Assembly (NCBI GenBank): GCA_040285825.1 | Contig: JAUPSS010000005.1 | Coordinates: forward strand, 620,001-684,000 | DNA from: Eukaryota sp. TZLM1-RC | Taxonomy: Eukaryota; Metamonada: BaSk clade | Length of the DNA: 64,000 nt | Reading direction: 5' to 3' | In this document: positions 9,798 through 19,409 of the stretch, one piece after another | How the letters are laid out: the number at the start of each line of letters is the position of its first letter | Position numbering within the stretch: the first letter of the stretch is position 1 | Program-made: the position numbers and the translations under genes | The notes under the pieces: model-generated | Database searches by the model: none | What the model was told of the DNA's origin: nothing | Seen by the model: only the letters and a program-made list of their open reading frames with translations

Positions 9798-11843
9798 CTA
9801 AACACAATTACCACACCAAGCAACAGCATTAGCTATTAATAAATGACCATCAGCTGATGAAGGCCAATGGTAACCATGATTACCATCATAACTGGGAGAA
9901 AAATACCCAAATTCAACTAATCTAGCATTACCAACTAGTTTCTTGGCAATTAAAGGGGTTCCATTATTAATAGTAGCAACCAAGGTTCCACTAGTGAGTT
10001 TGTTGTTGATTCTGGCACTATTTGAGGAAAAAGAGCGAACATTTGTTAGTAAAGGATCATTAGGAAGTGTTGGAGTCATGGTGAGTTGGGATCGTGGGTG
10101 TCCTGGGTTGAAATAACCATATTTACCCTCCTCAAAACAAGAGTAATCAAAACCATTTGCTGGATCCCCATTAAACAGTACCAAACCTTTTTCTGATTCA
10201 AGTATTTCATTAAGAAAAGAAGCTGGCCAATTCATGCAACGACCCTCCACAACAAAAACATCAAGACCATTTAATTCATCGAAAATGTTGGCCTGATTGC
10301 TTTGATTGATTGAAATCTCGACGTGACTCCAATTCTGATTAAATCCTTTTCTTGTCTTGGATACAATATCATTTAAGTATCCTTTGTCACAACAATAAAC
10401 CCCAACATTAAGCCTAAAACCAACTTCCCTTCCCAATAACCTTTTAGAAACTTCCCTAATATTACCTTGATTACAACTAGCCTTTAACACCTCCTCCAAC
10501 CAACTTTCCTTATTGCCATTAACCACATTAGAAAGGGTCAAATTAGAAAGGAAATCGACAGGAATTTCAACGACTTCTGGTAATGATTGAAAACGGTAAT
10601 TGTCGATAACTTTGGTTATCAAGTCAGTTACTGAGTAGTTAACTCCAAAATTTAAAATATTGGTAAATGCTTCTTGATTTAATTCACCAAAATCAATTTT
10701 GTTGGTAATAGATTTCAAATCTTCAATGGTGACCAAACTTGAAAATTGAAGAAGCCAAATAAAATCATTTGATTTGATTACCCTAGATTGAGTAATAAAT
10801 AAGGAAATTGTTTTTGACTTTAAATCATCAGAAATTACACAAGAAAGAATTTCCTCAACAATTGGTCTATCTACATCACACGTGGCATTCATTTGACACG
10901 CCATGACGACATCTTCAGCTCTTTTCGAAATATTCAAGCTGCTGACATCGAGCAGATCTTTTTTAAGCCATTTTTCCAATAAGCTCATTTGAAATTTCTT
11001 GGCGAAATTTTCAACATTTTCAAAACTTTGTACCCAAATATTCTGATAATTTTGTAGAACATTAATGGCATTTTGGACACACTGAATACCTCGATCCTTT
11101 AAATCACCTTGAATCAATAGATTCTCATCAAAAACTTCACCAGAATCAATTTGATTGATTAAAGTTGCTGATTGTTTGATCAAATCAGCGATCAAATCAT
11201 TGAGGCTTGATTGGCCTGTAGAAAGAGTTTCCTTGACCACCTGCTCAACTCTTTCAGTTGGTTCTTCCAGACCAAGCGTGCACGTGCTCAATCCTCTTTG
11301 TAAATCCTTCACCTCTTCAGTGACGGCTTCCTTTGCATCAGAGAGAGGAAGTAAACATTTGTTGTGAGCGGCATGGCCTTCTAAAAGACCACAGGCATCG
11401 CAAATGGCGACCTTGCAGTGGGTACAAAAGTACTCAAGGTCTTTTTTCTTATGGCGAGGACACTTGATGATGGCTAGGGAGGCTTTTTCTTGAAAAGGGA
11501 CGATGTTGTGGTTCTTGAACAATCTGGAACCATGAAAATGAGCAGAGCATTGTTCACAGAGGGTTGCAGCACATTGTATGCAAAAGAGAGATGCATCGGA
11601 TTCAAGGCAGTTGTCACAAACGGGTGATTCCTTTGGTTTCTGGTTGAGAGCATCGATTGCCTCTAGAAGGGCTATATTGATGCAGAGGGTTCTTTGGGGT
11701 ACATCCTTTCGGCAGGAGGGACATGTGGAGTTGGATTTCAACCATTTGGAGAGACATTTAGATCGACAAAAGCTATGTCCACAGAGGAGGGTGGTGGGCT
11801 CCTCCATTGTTTTGAGACATATACCACACTCAAGAAGACTCAT
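9798..11843 (-). CDS. RING / double B-box protein with GATase1-like C-terminus (copy 1)
   Basis: 681 aa, single exon, ATG at 11843. RING finger at residues 6-45 (CGICLKTM, CGHSFCRSKC, CPSC), B-box 1 at about 75-115 (CDNC, CIQC, CEQC, two His), B-box 2 at about 130-168 (CPRH, CTHC, CDAC, H..H), then a helical region to about 330. The last 190 residues show a Rossmann-like pattern (VGVYCC..., DVFVVEG, KGLVLFNGD, and a final SSADGHLLIANAVAW) reminiscent of ThuA/glutamine-amidotransferase-like domains; this C-terminal assignment is tentative. By its TRIM-like architecture it is probably an E3 ubiquitin ligase. A second, inverted copy lies at 54820-56867, with similarity ending just outside the coding region. 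Confidence 0.85.
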   Translation of the reverse strand: MSLLECGICLKTMEEPTTLLCGHSFCRSKCLSKWLKSNSTCPSCRKDVPQRTLCINIALLEAIDALNQKPKESPVCDNCLESDASLFCIQCAATLCEQCSAHFHGSRLFKNHNIVPFQEKASLAIIKCPRHKKKDLEYFCTHCKVAICDACGLLEGHAAHNKCLLPLSDAKEAVTEEVKDLQRGLSTCTLGLEEPTERVEQVVKETLSTGQSSLNDLIADLIKQSATLINQIDSGEVFDENLLIQGDLKDRGIQCVQNAINVLQNYQNIWVQSFENVENFAKKFQMSLLEKWLKKDLLDVSSLNISKRAEDVVMACQMNATCDVDRPIVEEILSCVISDDLKSKTISLFITQSRVIKSNDFIWLLQFSSLVTIEDLKSITNKIDFGELNQEAFTNILNFGVNYSVTDLITKVIDNYRFQSLPEVVEIPVDFLSNLTLSNVVNGNKESWLEEVLKASCNQGNIREVSKRLLGREVGFRLNVGVYCCDKGYLNDIVSKTRKGFNQNWSHVEISINQSNQANIFDELNGLDVFVVEGRCMNWPASFLNEILESEKGLVLFNGDPANGFDYSCFEEGKYGYFNPGHPRSQLTMTPTLPNDPLLTNVRSFSSNSARINNKLTSGTLVATINNGTPLIAKKLVGNARLVEFGYFSPSYDGNHGYHWPSSADGHLLIANAVAWCGNCV

Positions 11844-11917
11844 TGGAGCAAGATACCAGAAGAGTCTGTCTGGATTTATTACTTAAATTTTTGACGCAGA
11901 GAAATGATTCTCAAACC

Positions 11918-12884
11918 TCAATTCTTAACTATACAATGGATCTTAACTTTCGCTTTCGCTACCCGTGATAATGTGTTGAGATCAGGTTGTTGAATCGGAC
12001 TCATTGGTATACCATCACCTTTAGAACTCTTTTCAACATCTTTCAGGCTGGCATCAGTGGGTTCAATAACATTGGTTTGAGACTGTTGCCTGATGAACAC
12101 CTCTGATCTTTCTCTTCCATCCAGAATGTCTTCATCCAACATCAGAATATTTAGAGCAGAATTAGTATCTCGATTACAGAAGGTTCTGCATTGATTGCAC
12201 TGCCTCAGACTCCAAGGAACCATTTCATCCTTTTCCAAGAGCTTTGAAAATCGTTTTGTTATCCTCTTGTTGTTGGTTGTGCTTTCCGATGTTTCTGCTA
12301 ATTCTGCATTTGGTTTGTTCTTTCTTATTCATATCTATGACTAGGACTTCTCTTGATTTCATTGATTCCTCTAATTTCTTTAATTTCTACTGCAACTAAT
12401 CTTCTAAAATTAAATGATGGTGATTTTTCCATCGAGATGTCACCTTAAACACCCCTAGTTTTTTGTTGTTTTGTGATATATCTTTTACCAAGCAGGGCTC
12501 TTTCGAATTGAGTTGAGACCACATAACCATTGGTGACAATCATATTGGCAAACACTTTAGAAAATCATGCAGGATATTTCAGCTTTCTTTCCAACACTAT
12601 TTCGGGAAAATATCTTACACAATTAAACTCTTTTTGTTGTGATCAAGTTGAGTTCTGGTAGAAACGACTATGTTTCTTCGGGAAAGTACTCTTAAATTCC
12701 CAATTGGAAATTTGTAAGGCTTAATTCCACAGCAATTGAGTAATTTCACTAGTTTTTGACATTTGACCTGCTTCTTTTCCGGTTGTATTACGGTTGGTGA
12801 GCTAACATTTTTAAACAATATTTGATGTCCAAACGAATTGATCTCGGTATAAACGAGCCAGCTTTCGGCAACACTTATGTCCAT
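11918..12884 (-). pseudogene. Fanzor (TnpB-like) pseudogene
   Basis: Reading on the minus strand through several frames gives, in order: FPIGNLRVLSRRNIVVST (12615-12720), VFANMIVTNGYVVSTQFER (about 12520-12560), a REVLVID...TKC entry to the zinc ribbon (about 12310-12355), CNQCRTF, and CNRDTNSALNIL, which is a textbook RuvC-III RDxNxAxNI motif. A trailing GRERSEVF matches the ERP-like ending of the copy at 16.5 kb. Stops and frame changes break it at least four times, so it is dead. The RuvC-III signature makes the TnpB-superfamily call strong; Fanzor is inferred from the eukaryotic host. Confidence 0.78.
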
Positions 12885-13109
12885 AAAGGAGATTTAATAA
12901 GTTCACCACTAAAATTCAAAAAAAAATCTCACCTAGAAATAGGAATAGCTTAAAAAGATCACTGAGTGGTTGATGCAATTTCACTTTTTCCCAAAATTTA
13001 GGTAAAGCTTTGGTCCAATTAAAAATAGAAAAGATCATGTGATGAAGAGATTGCCTCAGTCACTCAGTATTCATGCACCAATTGTTGCACATGTTTCTGT
13101 AGAGGTAAT

Positions 13110-13350
13110 TTTGGTTCAATGAATTTCATCCCATCAGTTCGGATTTTATTTTGTTAAATGTGGAAGTTCAATAAAAATAAAAATAATTACTAAATATACA
13201 CAAATCTAAATCGACAAAACTGAAATGCGACAATTCAGCCATAGATCAACATGCATGGGTCAAATAAGAGTTTCAAGGGGGAAACACATGACCCTTACTT
13301 TGTTCTCTCACCTTTCTCTACAGAATCTTGCTCTACTTGCTGTCTCGCTA
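13110..13350. repeat. Scraps of LINE 3' ends
   Basis: 13117-13190 resembles the LINE terminal sequence in plus orientation (CCCATCAGTT...AAGTTCAATAAA), and 13315-13350 resembles the CTCTACAAAATCTTG...CTTGCTGTCT segment in minus orientation. Both are diverged. No host gene in this interval. Confidence 0.5.
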
Positions 13351-13541
13351 TGCATTGACTTTTATATTGAGGTCGTCTTCAAAATGAATATATTCATCCG
13401 ATTTATGATGAATAATGTACAAAAAAGTAAATTGCATAAAAGTCAGAAATCATGATGAAAAAACGGCTTTGGTTTTTTGGGAGGACCGACCAAAAATTGT
13501 ACTAGAAGTAAGTTTGAATTCAACTTGCATCACTAGATGGC

Positions 13542-14294
13542 ATGGGAAATGCCACCAGCATACTTAACGAACAAGTAGACTCGTTGTTCAGCGAGTCTCC
13601 ATCTTTAGGCATCAAACAGCTTGTTTCGATAAACTTCCTTGATGACCCTGTCTTTTCGTTTAAGGAAGTCCCTGCTTTGTATTTGATCAACTTCAATGAG
13701 GAAGGCAGAGTTACCAAGAATGCTCTCAATAAGTTTTTATCATTCGCCCAATCCTTAAATCTATGGGGTGAAGATTTAGTTCAACGATTACACAGAGAAG
13801 GTTTGCTGAATATGCTTAAAGCATCACAAACCAAGCATTTACAAAGAGGCACTTTTGGAGACTGGTTGGCTCTTATATTAACTGGAAGTTTCAAGGCGCA
13901 TAACATCAAGTCTCTCCGCAAGGTTGAGTATGTCACCATCGATGCAATTGCACTCCTCTACCGTCTTGGCTTCTTCTTCAATGCTACCGCTCTTCATAAC
14001 GCAGATTGTGAGCTACAAAGTATAATTGAAATCTTCCAGCGGTATGCCGAAGCCTTCAACCTGCTACCTCTTGACATTAAATCCCTGGACAATGTTGTCC
14101 CTGTTCCTGCTATAGTTTCGTTTGGAGACCTCTACGCAAAGGGTCTCTCCACTGCTGTGAGTGATCTCAATATATCATTGCCTCCTTGCTTTACCCCTGA
14201 TGTTTTGACTGAAGAAACACCTTCTGATCTCACCCAAGATGAAGATTCTGCTCTGTCAGATATTCCACTCATAGATAGTGACTTTGATATATAA
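13542..14294 (+). CDS. Unknown protein with N-myristoylation signal (250 aa)
   Basis: Starts MGNATS, a good consensus for N-terminal myristoylation (Gly2, Ser6), suggesting membrane association. The body (residues 15-200) is helical with EF-hand-like spacing (LINFNEEGRVTKNALNKFL) but lacks convincing Ca-binding loops. The last 40 residues are acidic and Ser/Thr-rich. I recognise no family. Its stop is 69 bp from the stop of the convergent phosphatase gene, which independently supports a real 3' end. Confidence 0.7.
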   Translation: MGNATSILNEQVDSLFSESPSLGIKQLVSINFLDDPVFSFKEVPALYLINFNEEGRVTKNALNKFLSFAQSLNLWGEDLVQRLHREGLLNMLKASQTKHLQRGTFGDWLALILTGSFKAHNIKSLRKVEYVTIDAIALLYRLGFFFNATALHNADCELQSIIEIFQRYAEAFNLLPLDIKSLDNVVPVPAIVSFGDLYAKGLSTAVSDLNISLPPCFTPDVLTEETPSDLTQDEDSALSDIPLIDSDFDI

Positions 14295-14363
14295 ATATTT
14301 ATTCTGTTTTGGATAAAAATCCTCAAAAAAGTTGTAAAAGTTATTAAAAAATACATACAAGAG

Positions 14364-15281
14364 CTATAAAAAGTAGCGCATTGGACTAAAAGCGGGAGTC
14401 TTCCTCTCGTTTGCAGGAGCTTCTTTAAACACTTTAAACTCATGTTCACCATCATCCGTAATGGACATGATAGCAGCCTCATTCCCACACCTATAACAAT
14501 AGTTTGGAGCAGACCAGACAGTCACACACTTCTTGTCAAACAAATACTCAAACCCAGTAGCAACGAGTTGATGGGCACGTACAAGCATTTTGAGATCATT
14601 ACCGTGGAGGAACTCAATGGCAGGACCTTCTCCGAATTCATAACCAGCACCACGGGGAGAAACTTGCCAAGAGACGTTAGGATTTGATATGGGATCTGAC
14701 CAAACTACATCAGAAGCAGGTCCGGAGGTAGGAACTTCGCAGCACCGAGGAAGCATACGGAGTTGGTCAACTGTGCGGATATCTGGAGAGAGGCCCCCAT
14801 GAACACAAAGGTATTTACCATCAACCACAGCAGCCAAAGCCATGACGTCAAATACTTCCATGAACAAGCTCCATGGGAGAGAGCATCCAAAATGACGGAG
14901 ACAGTCGTCGTAAAAGCCATATGCGGAACTTATAGCTCTGGTTTCATGGTTTCCACGAAGAAGGAAAATGCGATCAGGGTACTTAACTTTATATAACAGT
15001 AGCAGAGTTATGGTTTCCAGAGAATAGTAACCCCTGTCCACAAAGTCTCCAAGGAAGAGATACCGTGTGTTGTCAACTTGACCTCCGACTTCAAAAAGTT
15101 TGAGTAGGTCAAAAAACTGACCGTGAATGTCTCCACAGACTGTCAGTGGAGAAGAAAGTTCAAGGACAGTTGGCTCTTCTTGGAGCATTTCCATGACATA
15201 GTAGCAAAGAGTCTTTGTGTTTTCATATGAAAGTGTTTTGCACTGCTTCACTTCTTCTATAAGTTGATCAATGTTACACAT
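14364..15281 (-). CDS. PPP-family Ser/Thr phosphatase catalytic subunit, PP4/PP6-like
   Basis: 305 aa, intronless, ATG at 15281. All metal-binding and catalytic motifs are present: GDIHGQ (residue 50s), GDFVDRG, RGNHE, HGGLSPDI, RAHQLV and SAPNYCYRCGN. The last three residues are YFL, the methylatable tail of PP2A/PP4/PP6 catalytic subunits. The N-terminal VKQCKTL and LCYYV resemble PP6, while PRGAGYEFG and the EAPANER block resemble PP4, so I leave the subtype open. NHETR replaces the usual NHESR. The enzyme would be a cytosolic/nuclear phosphatase working with regulatory subunits. It is convergent with the 13542 gene. Confidence 0.93.
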   Translation of the reverse strand: MCNIDQLIEEVKQCKTLSYENTKTLCYYVMEMLQEEPTVLELSSPLTVCGDIHGQFFDLLKLFEVGGQVDNTRYLFLGDFVDRGYYSLETITLLLLYKVKYPDRIFLLRGNHETRAISSAYGFYDDCLRHFGCSLPWSLFMEVFDVMALAAVVDGKYLCVHGGLSPDIRTVDQLRMLPRCCEVPTSGPASDVVWSDPISNPNVSWQVSPRGAGYEFGEGPAIEFLHGNDLKMLVRAHQLVATGFEYLFDKKCVTVWSAPNYCYRCGNEAAIMSITDDGEHEFKVFKEAPANERKTPAFSPMRYFL

Positions 15282-15995
15282 TGGGGAAAGTGATTGTGTA
15301 GTGAAAGTTTGAAAACCAATTTTTTTATTTTATGAAATATAAACATTCCAGTCAACTGATAATGACCTTGGCGTCTCTTAACTTCAATATTCATAAGTTA
15401 TATTATAGTTCAACTAACTTTTTATGATCGAAAGAATTTAATTTATTAATCATTAAGAATTATTTTGAACAGATGATCATCCTTAAATACTGCAAATGTT
15501 AACTGTAGTTACTATCTCAACGATGGTCGGTTGAACACGTGAAGACTTAGCTAGTTTTTCATGCTGTTGATGTCAATTGCTTCGTTTGTTTTTGAAAAGA
15601 ATGGCCATATTAAACTCATAAAAAAGCTGTTTTATAGTTCAATAGTCATAAGCAATACAATCTAAAGCCATCTAGTAAAACTAGATCACCAGTGTCTTTA
15701 TTGATAAAAACAGTTAATATTGGCATTATCAATTGAATTGCTTACTTGAATTTTGAGAATTGGGAACATCACTTGACAGTGGCAATAAGTTACCAAGAGC
15801 TCTATTTGATTACACCAACGTCTTGAGTAAGAATTGTTCCAAATATTTCAGTATTTCTAGTCTATTGGAAAAACAGCAAAGTCAGTCATTATGTGATTGT
15901 ATGACTCCACTTTTCATTCCACATAATTCAACATAATGTTCGATTATATATTTGCAAAACAATTGACAAAGCAAATCAGTTTTCAACAAAACTGT
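15282..15995. other. Intergenic, nothing recognised
   Basis: About 700 bp upstream of the phosphatase. AT-rich, no open frame of note, no similarity to the window's repeats noticed. Confidence 0.5.
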
Positions 15996-15999
15996 TTTG

Positions 16000-16665
16000 A
16001 CTCAGATTTCAATGGGCAGAATTTCAAACCCAACTCAAAACAACAAAACTGATAAGTATATCAAAGGTAATGAAGGACCTCTGGTTTTAAAAGGTCAGCT
16101 TGATTCATAATACACATCAATAAATCTTCACACATTACCCCTCTTTGACATTTTGGTGCTATTAGCTGATGTCAAAACCACTGACTCATGCAAGAGTCTA
16201 AATATTTCGTACGATGACTGTGCCACATGTATGATGACACGTCACAATGGTAAAGCAAAAGTAGAGGAGAAATTAAAGGAAGGAATGAAATCAAGAGAAG
16301 ACTTGGTCTTGCTGCTGGATGAATATAGGGCAAGCTGTAGATATCATGCATGTGTATTCAAGGGAAAAGAAGGAGAAAATGTAAAGAAACATCTAGTACC
16401 TAACCCAAGACCTTACAGGAGAGCAAAGACTCCAACGGTCTTTAGACATGGATAACTCAATTGCAAGAAGTGTGCATGTCTATGGAATCGTAATGTCAAT
16501 GTTGTTCCTAATATGATTCATGTTATGGATCAGTATCTTAAAGGAAATGAAAGACCTCAAGTTTTGAAAAGATCAACTTGATTCATCTTCATATTCCAAT
16601 AATCTCAACGGGTTGCTACTATTTGACATTTTTGTGCTGCTAGCCTATGTCAATACCGCTGACTC
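16000..16665 (+). pseudogene. Tandem Fanzor C-terminal remnants
   Basis: Two Fanzor tails in tandem. The first (about 16012-16110) ends DKYIKGNEGPLVLKGQLDS. The second (about 16153-16580) carries LLDEYRASCRYHACVFKG, NPRPYRRAKTPTVFRHG, an in-frame TAA, then CKKCACLWNRNVNVVPNMI (RuvC-III with Asp changed to Asn) and YLKGNERPQVLKRST. The segments 16080-16190 and 16560-16670 are about 70% alike without gaps, so the unit of about 480 bp was duplicated. The second repeat runs into the start codon of the 16647 gene. Confidence 0.72.
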
Positions 16666-19286
16666 TTATCCACCACAACAGGACAGCCAATGTGACCATC
16701 TCCCCTAAGGAACCTTTACGTAATGCATTATCTACCGCTCTTTCTAAATGGCAATTACAATCACCACTCACTTCCTTCCAACTTCGCCACAACAACCTCT
16801 ACCTAGATCCCTCCCAACAAGCCAGATTCTCAGGTGTGCTATCTGACTCAACCTTGGAAGTAGTTGAATTACGATCTCCAAACACCTCAAACCATTCAAA
16901 CCCTCCAGACCCACCTCCCATCTCTCCTTCTTGTCCTGTTTCCCCTCATGCAACTGACGACCCTCTTCTCTACACTTCTATCTTTTCCCCTCAATCAACA
17001 CTGCTTTTTCCACCTCCTCTTCCCTCTTCATTTTATCATCCCAACCCTAACCCTAACCCTAAGTTTCCCGCCACATTGGTCAAGATTTTGGTTGGTCAAG
17101 GATCCGTTCAAACTTTGTTTCAGAGTAGTGTGTGTTTGGGTAAAGTTTATAATTGGGTTTATTCATTGTTTAATAAGGAATTTTTTAATAATGGATCAAA
17201 TCAAGAATTAAATAACAACTTGTTCAATTTTCCTTTTAATTTAAATGTTTGTGGTTCTGAAATTGAAAATACCAATGTTAACATGGAGAAATCATTAGGC
17301 AATCTGTTATTATCTCCATGTGTAGTTTTTGATCTAAAATGGAAAGATGACGTGATGGAAAGGTCAGAAATGCTTGACTTTGAAAGACTTTTTGACCCAA
17401 AGTTTACTATTGTCAATTCTTGTTATTTCGAAAAGGGATTAGTTAATCTAAAGGTAGAAAATAGAATCGAATTAATTCAAATGTATTACTATTTACTTGA
17501 GCAATTAGTGGAGATTAGTCAAAATGTGGGGAGCTCTTCTTGTCAGCTGACAGGTGACAAGGGTGAAAAAGGGATCAATTTTGGACTTAAGGAAATATTG
17601 GATCTTGCCAAATATTGGGAAGACGTTACAGCAAGATCATTCATCATCGAAATAATGACAAATTTTGTGGAGCAAGAAATAGGGATCACTGTAGATGTTG
17701 TGACACGTGTCACGGAGCTCTTCTCCCAAATATTGATCCAACATTTGAAGTTTCAGAGCAAACTCTATACTCATTTATTATCTGATTTGTTTTTTATTTT
17801 TCAATGTCTCTTTAATACTGATCTATTTATAGAAAGTGTACTCGAATCCTCATTTTTTGTTGATATTATTAACTGGTTGCCGAAAATGAAGGTCAATAAT
17901 CAACATGATTTAGACCTTTTTAAATTGTCGTTTTGGGCAATCAATAAAGTTGTCAATCATGTTACTAAAATCGGAAACACTGATTGGGCAGCATTAGCTC
18001 AAAACTCAACAGTCAATCAGTCATATTTCTTGACTTTTCTTGACTTTTCACGTGATCTCGACCAAAATGACCTTGAATACCATCATTTTGGACTTTCTTT
18101 TATGACCTCTTTCTTCCGAATTCCAGGATTAACAATGAATTTTGACCTTGCTGCCCTAATCAATTTGATTGATAATAATCTATCTTTTTTGATTGATTCT
18201 ATTCATGATTACTATACCATTTTAAATGATCATTTACTGTTACTGACTAAGATTGTAACTACTTTACCAAAAGATCTTAATTTCACTTCTGATTTAATAA
18301 CGAAATTAATTAGTATTTTACAATTAAATGATGATTATATGCCTATTAAAAAGAATTGCACAAATGTCCTTTCTAAATTGGCAAAATTTAATTCAGCCTA
18401 TTCAAACCAACTAATTAACCAACTAATTAACCATGGCATTACTGTGCTAATTGTTCCTTATTTGACCACATCAATAGAAGAGAATTTTTTAATTGAATTA
18501 TTGTATTTTATTTTCAATTTATCAAGAAATTCCACATTTATTTCTGAGTTTGCACAGCTTTCTGGAATTGAGTCTTTGTTGAGAATTTTTAATAACAGTG
18601 GATTATTAGTGCAATACTTTTGTCTTATTTCATTAAGTGAATTGCTTTATTATAATTTTGATTTAATAATTTCTCATTTAATCAATTTTAAAAGTGTGGA
18701 TTTATTTAATGGAATAGAAATAATTTCAAAATTATGGATGGATACCTTCCCAAAACGGAAGGACAATAATCAATCACTTTTGATTGATCTGTTTGACCCC
18801 CTGCAAACGTCATCTCAGTTAATTTACCATTTACAAAGTCAAAAACCAAGTAGTTTACCAAAATCATTGACTACAACACAACTTAGATTTAAATTATTTG
18901 GCATTCTTAATTTAATTCATTCAAAATCTAACATTTATTCTCTGGTAAGTAAAAGATTTCATTGTAGTTTATACATGGTGGAGTTTTTTCCTCAATTCTA
19001 CTATTATGAATTACTTAAATCCAGTTTTTCTCAATATGCATCTATATTATCTACCGCAGATTATTATAAGGTTTTGAAAAAATTAATCGCTTTCGAATGC
19101 GCTAATCTCTTTGTCATTAAGCGTGTTGATTTGATTGCAAATTCTTGTGAAACTGAAATTATCAATGAAGAGATGAGCTTTTATAGGAAGTTCATAACTT
19201 CCTCACAGCCATTTGTTCATTCCGTTAAAGCTTCTGTTTTGCCTTCAGAGCGAACTCCAAAGTCTGGCATCAGCAAGAATGGTTGA
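16647..19286 (+). CDS. Ubiquitin-like (TUG-type) plus armadillo-like repeat protein, 879 aa
   Basis: Residues 1-75 (PLTLIHHNRTANVTI, then PLRNALSTALSKW, FQLRHNNLYLDPSQQARFSG, TLEVVEL) fit the ubiquitin-like fold of the TUG/ASPSCR1 N-terminus. Residues 80-150 are Pro/Ser-rich and include NPNPNPK, written by TTAGGG-type repeats. From about 290 to the end the protein is Leu/Ile-rich and helical with armadillo/HEAT character. No UBX domain is seen, so it is not a plain TUG orthologue. Single exon; the start ATG lies in a sequence shared with a Fanzor-tail repeat, and the next in-frame ATG is too far downstream to preserve the UBL. Function unknown; a ubiquitin-linked scaffold is only a guess. Confidence 0.75.
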   Translation: MSIPLTLIHHNRTANVTISPKEPLRNALSTALSKWQLQSPLTSFQLRHNNLYLDPSQQARFSGVLSDSTLEVVELRSPNTSNHSNPPDPPPISPSCPVSPHATDDPLLYTSIFSPQSTLLFPPPLPSSFYHPNPNPNPKFPATLVKILVGQGSVQTLFQSSVCLGKVYNWVYSLFNKEFFNNGSNQELNNNLFNFPFNLNVCGSEIENTNVNMEKSLGNLLLSPCVVFDLKWKDDVMERSEMLDFERLFDPKFTIVNSCYFEKGLVNLKVENRIELIQMYYYLLEQLVEISQNVGSSSCQLTGDKGEKGINFGLKEILDLAKYWEDVTARSFIIEIMTNFVEQEIGITVDVVTRVTELFSQILIQHLKFQSKLYTHLLSDLFFIFQCLFNTDLFIESVLESSFFVDIINWLPKMKVNNQHDLDLFKLSFWAINKVVNHVTKIGNTDWAALAQNSTVNQSYFLTFLDFSRDLDQNDLEYHHFGLSFMTSFFRIPGLTMNFDLAALINLIDNNLSFLIDSIHDYYTILNDHLLLLTKIVTTLPKDLNFTSDLITKLISILQLNDDYMPIKKNCTNVLSKLAKFNSAYSNQLINQLINHGITVLIVPYLTTSIEENFLIELLYFIFNLSRNSTFISEFAQLSGIESLLRIFNNSGLLVQYFCLISLSELLYYNFDLIISHLINFKSVDLFNGIEIISKLWMDTFPKRKDNNQSLLIDLFDPLQTSSQLIYHLQSQKPSSLPKSLTTTQLRFKLFGILNLIHSKSNIYSLVSKRFHCSLYMVEFFPQFYYYELLKSSFSQYASILSTADYYKVLKKLIAFECANLFVIKRVDLIANSCETEIINEEMSFYRKFITSSQPFVHSVKASVLPSERTPKSGISKNG
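17043..17062. repeat. Telomere-like AACCCT repeat inside a gene
   Basis: AACCCTAACCCTAACCCTAA, coding NPNPNPK in the 16647 gene. Confidence 0.9.
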
Positions 19287-19409
19287 ACGCTTTCTGTCTT
19301 TTCTTATTTAATTCTTGTTTTTGAAATAAGTTTTGTTTTATCCTAAGTTCTTTTTCATGTTTTGGTAATTTTTACTTTATTTCAATAATAAATTGTATAC
19401 TATCTTTTT

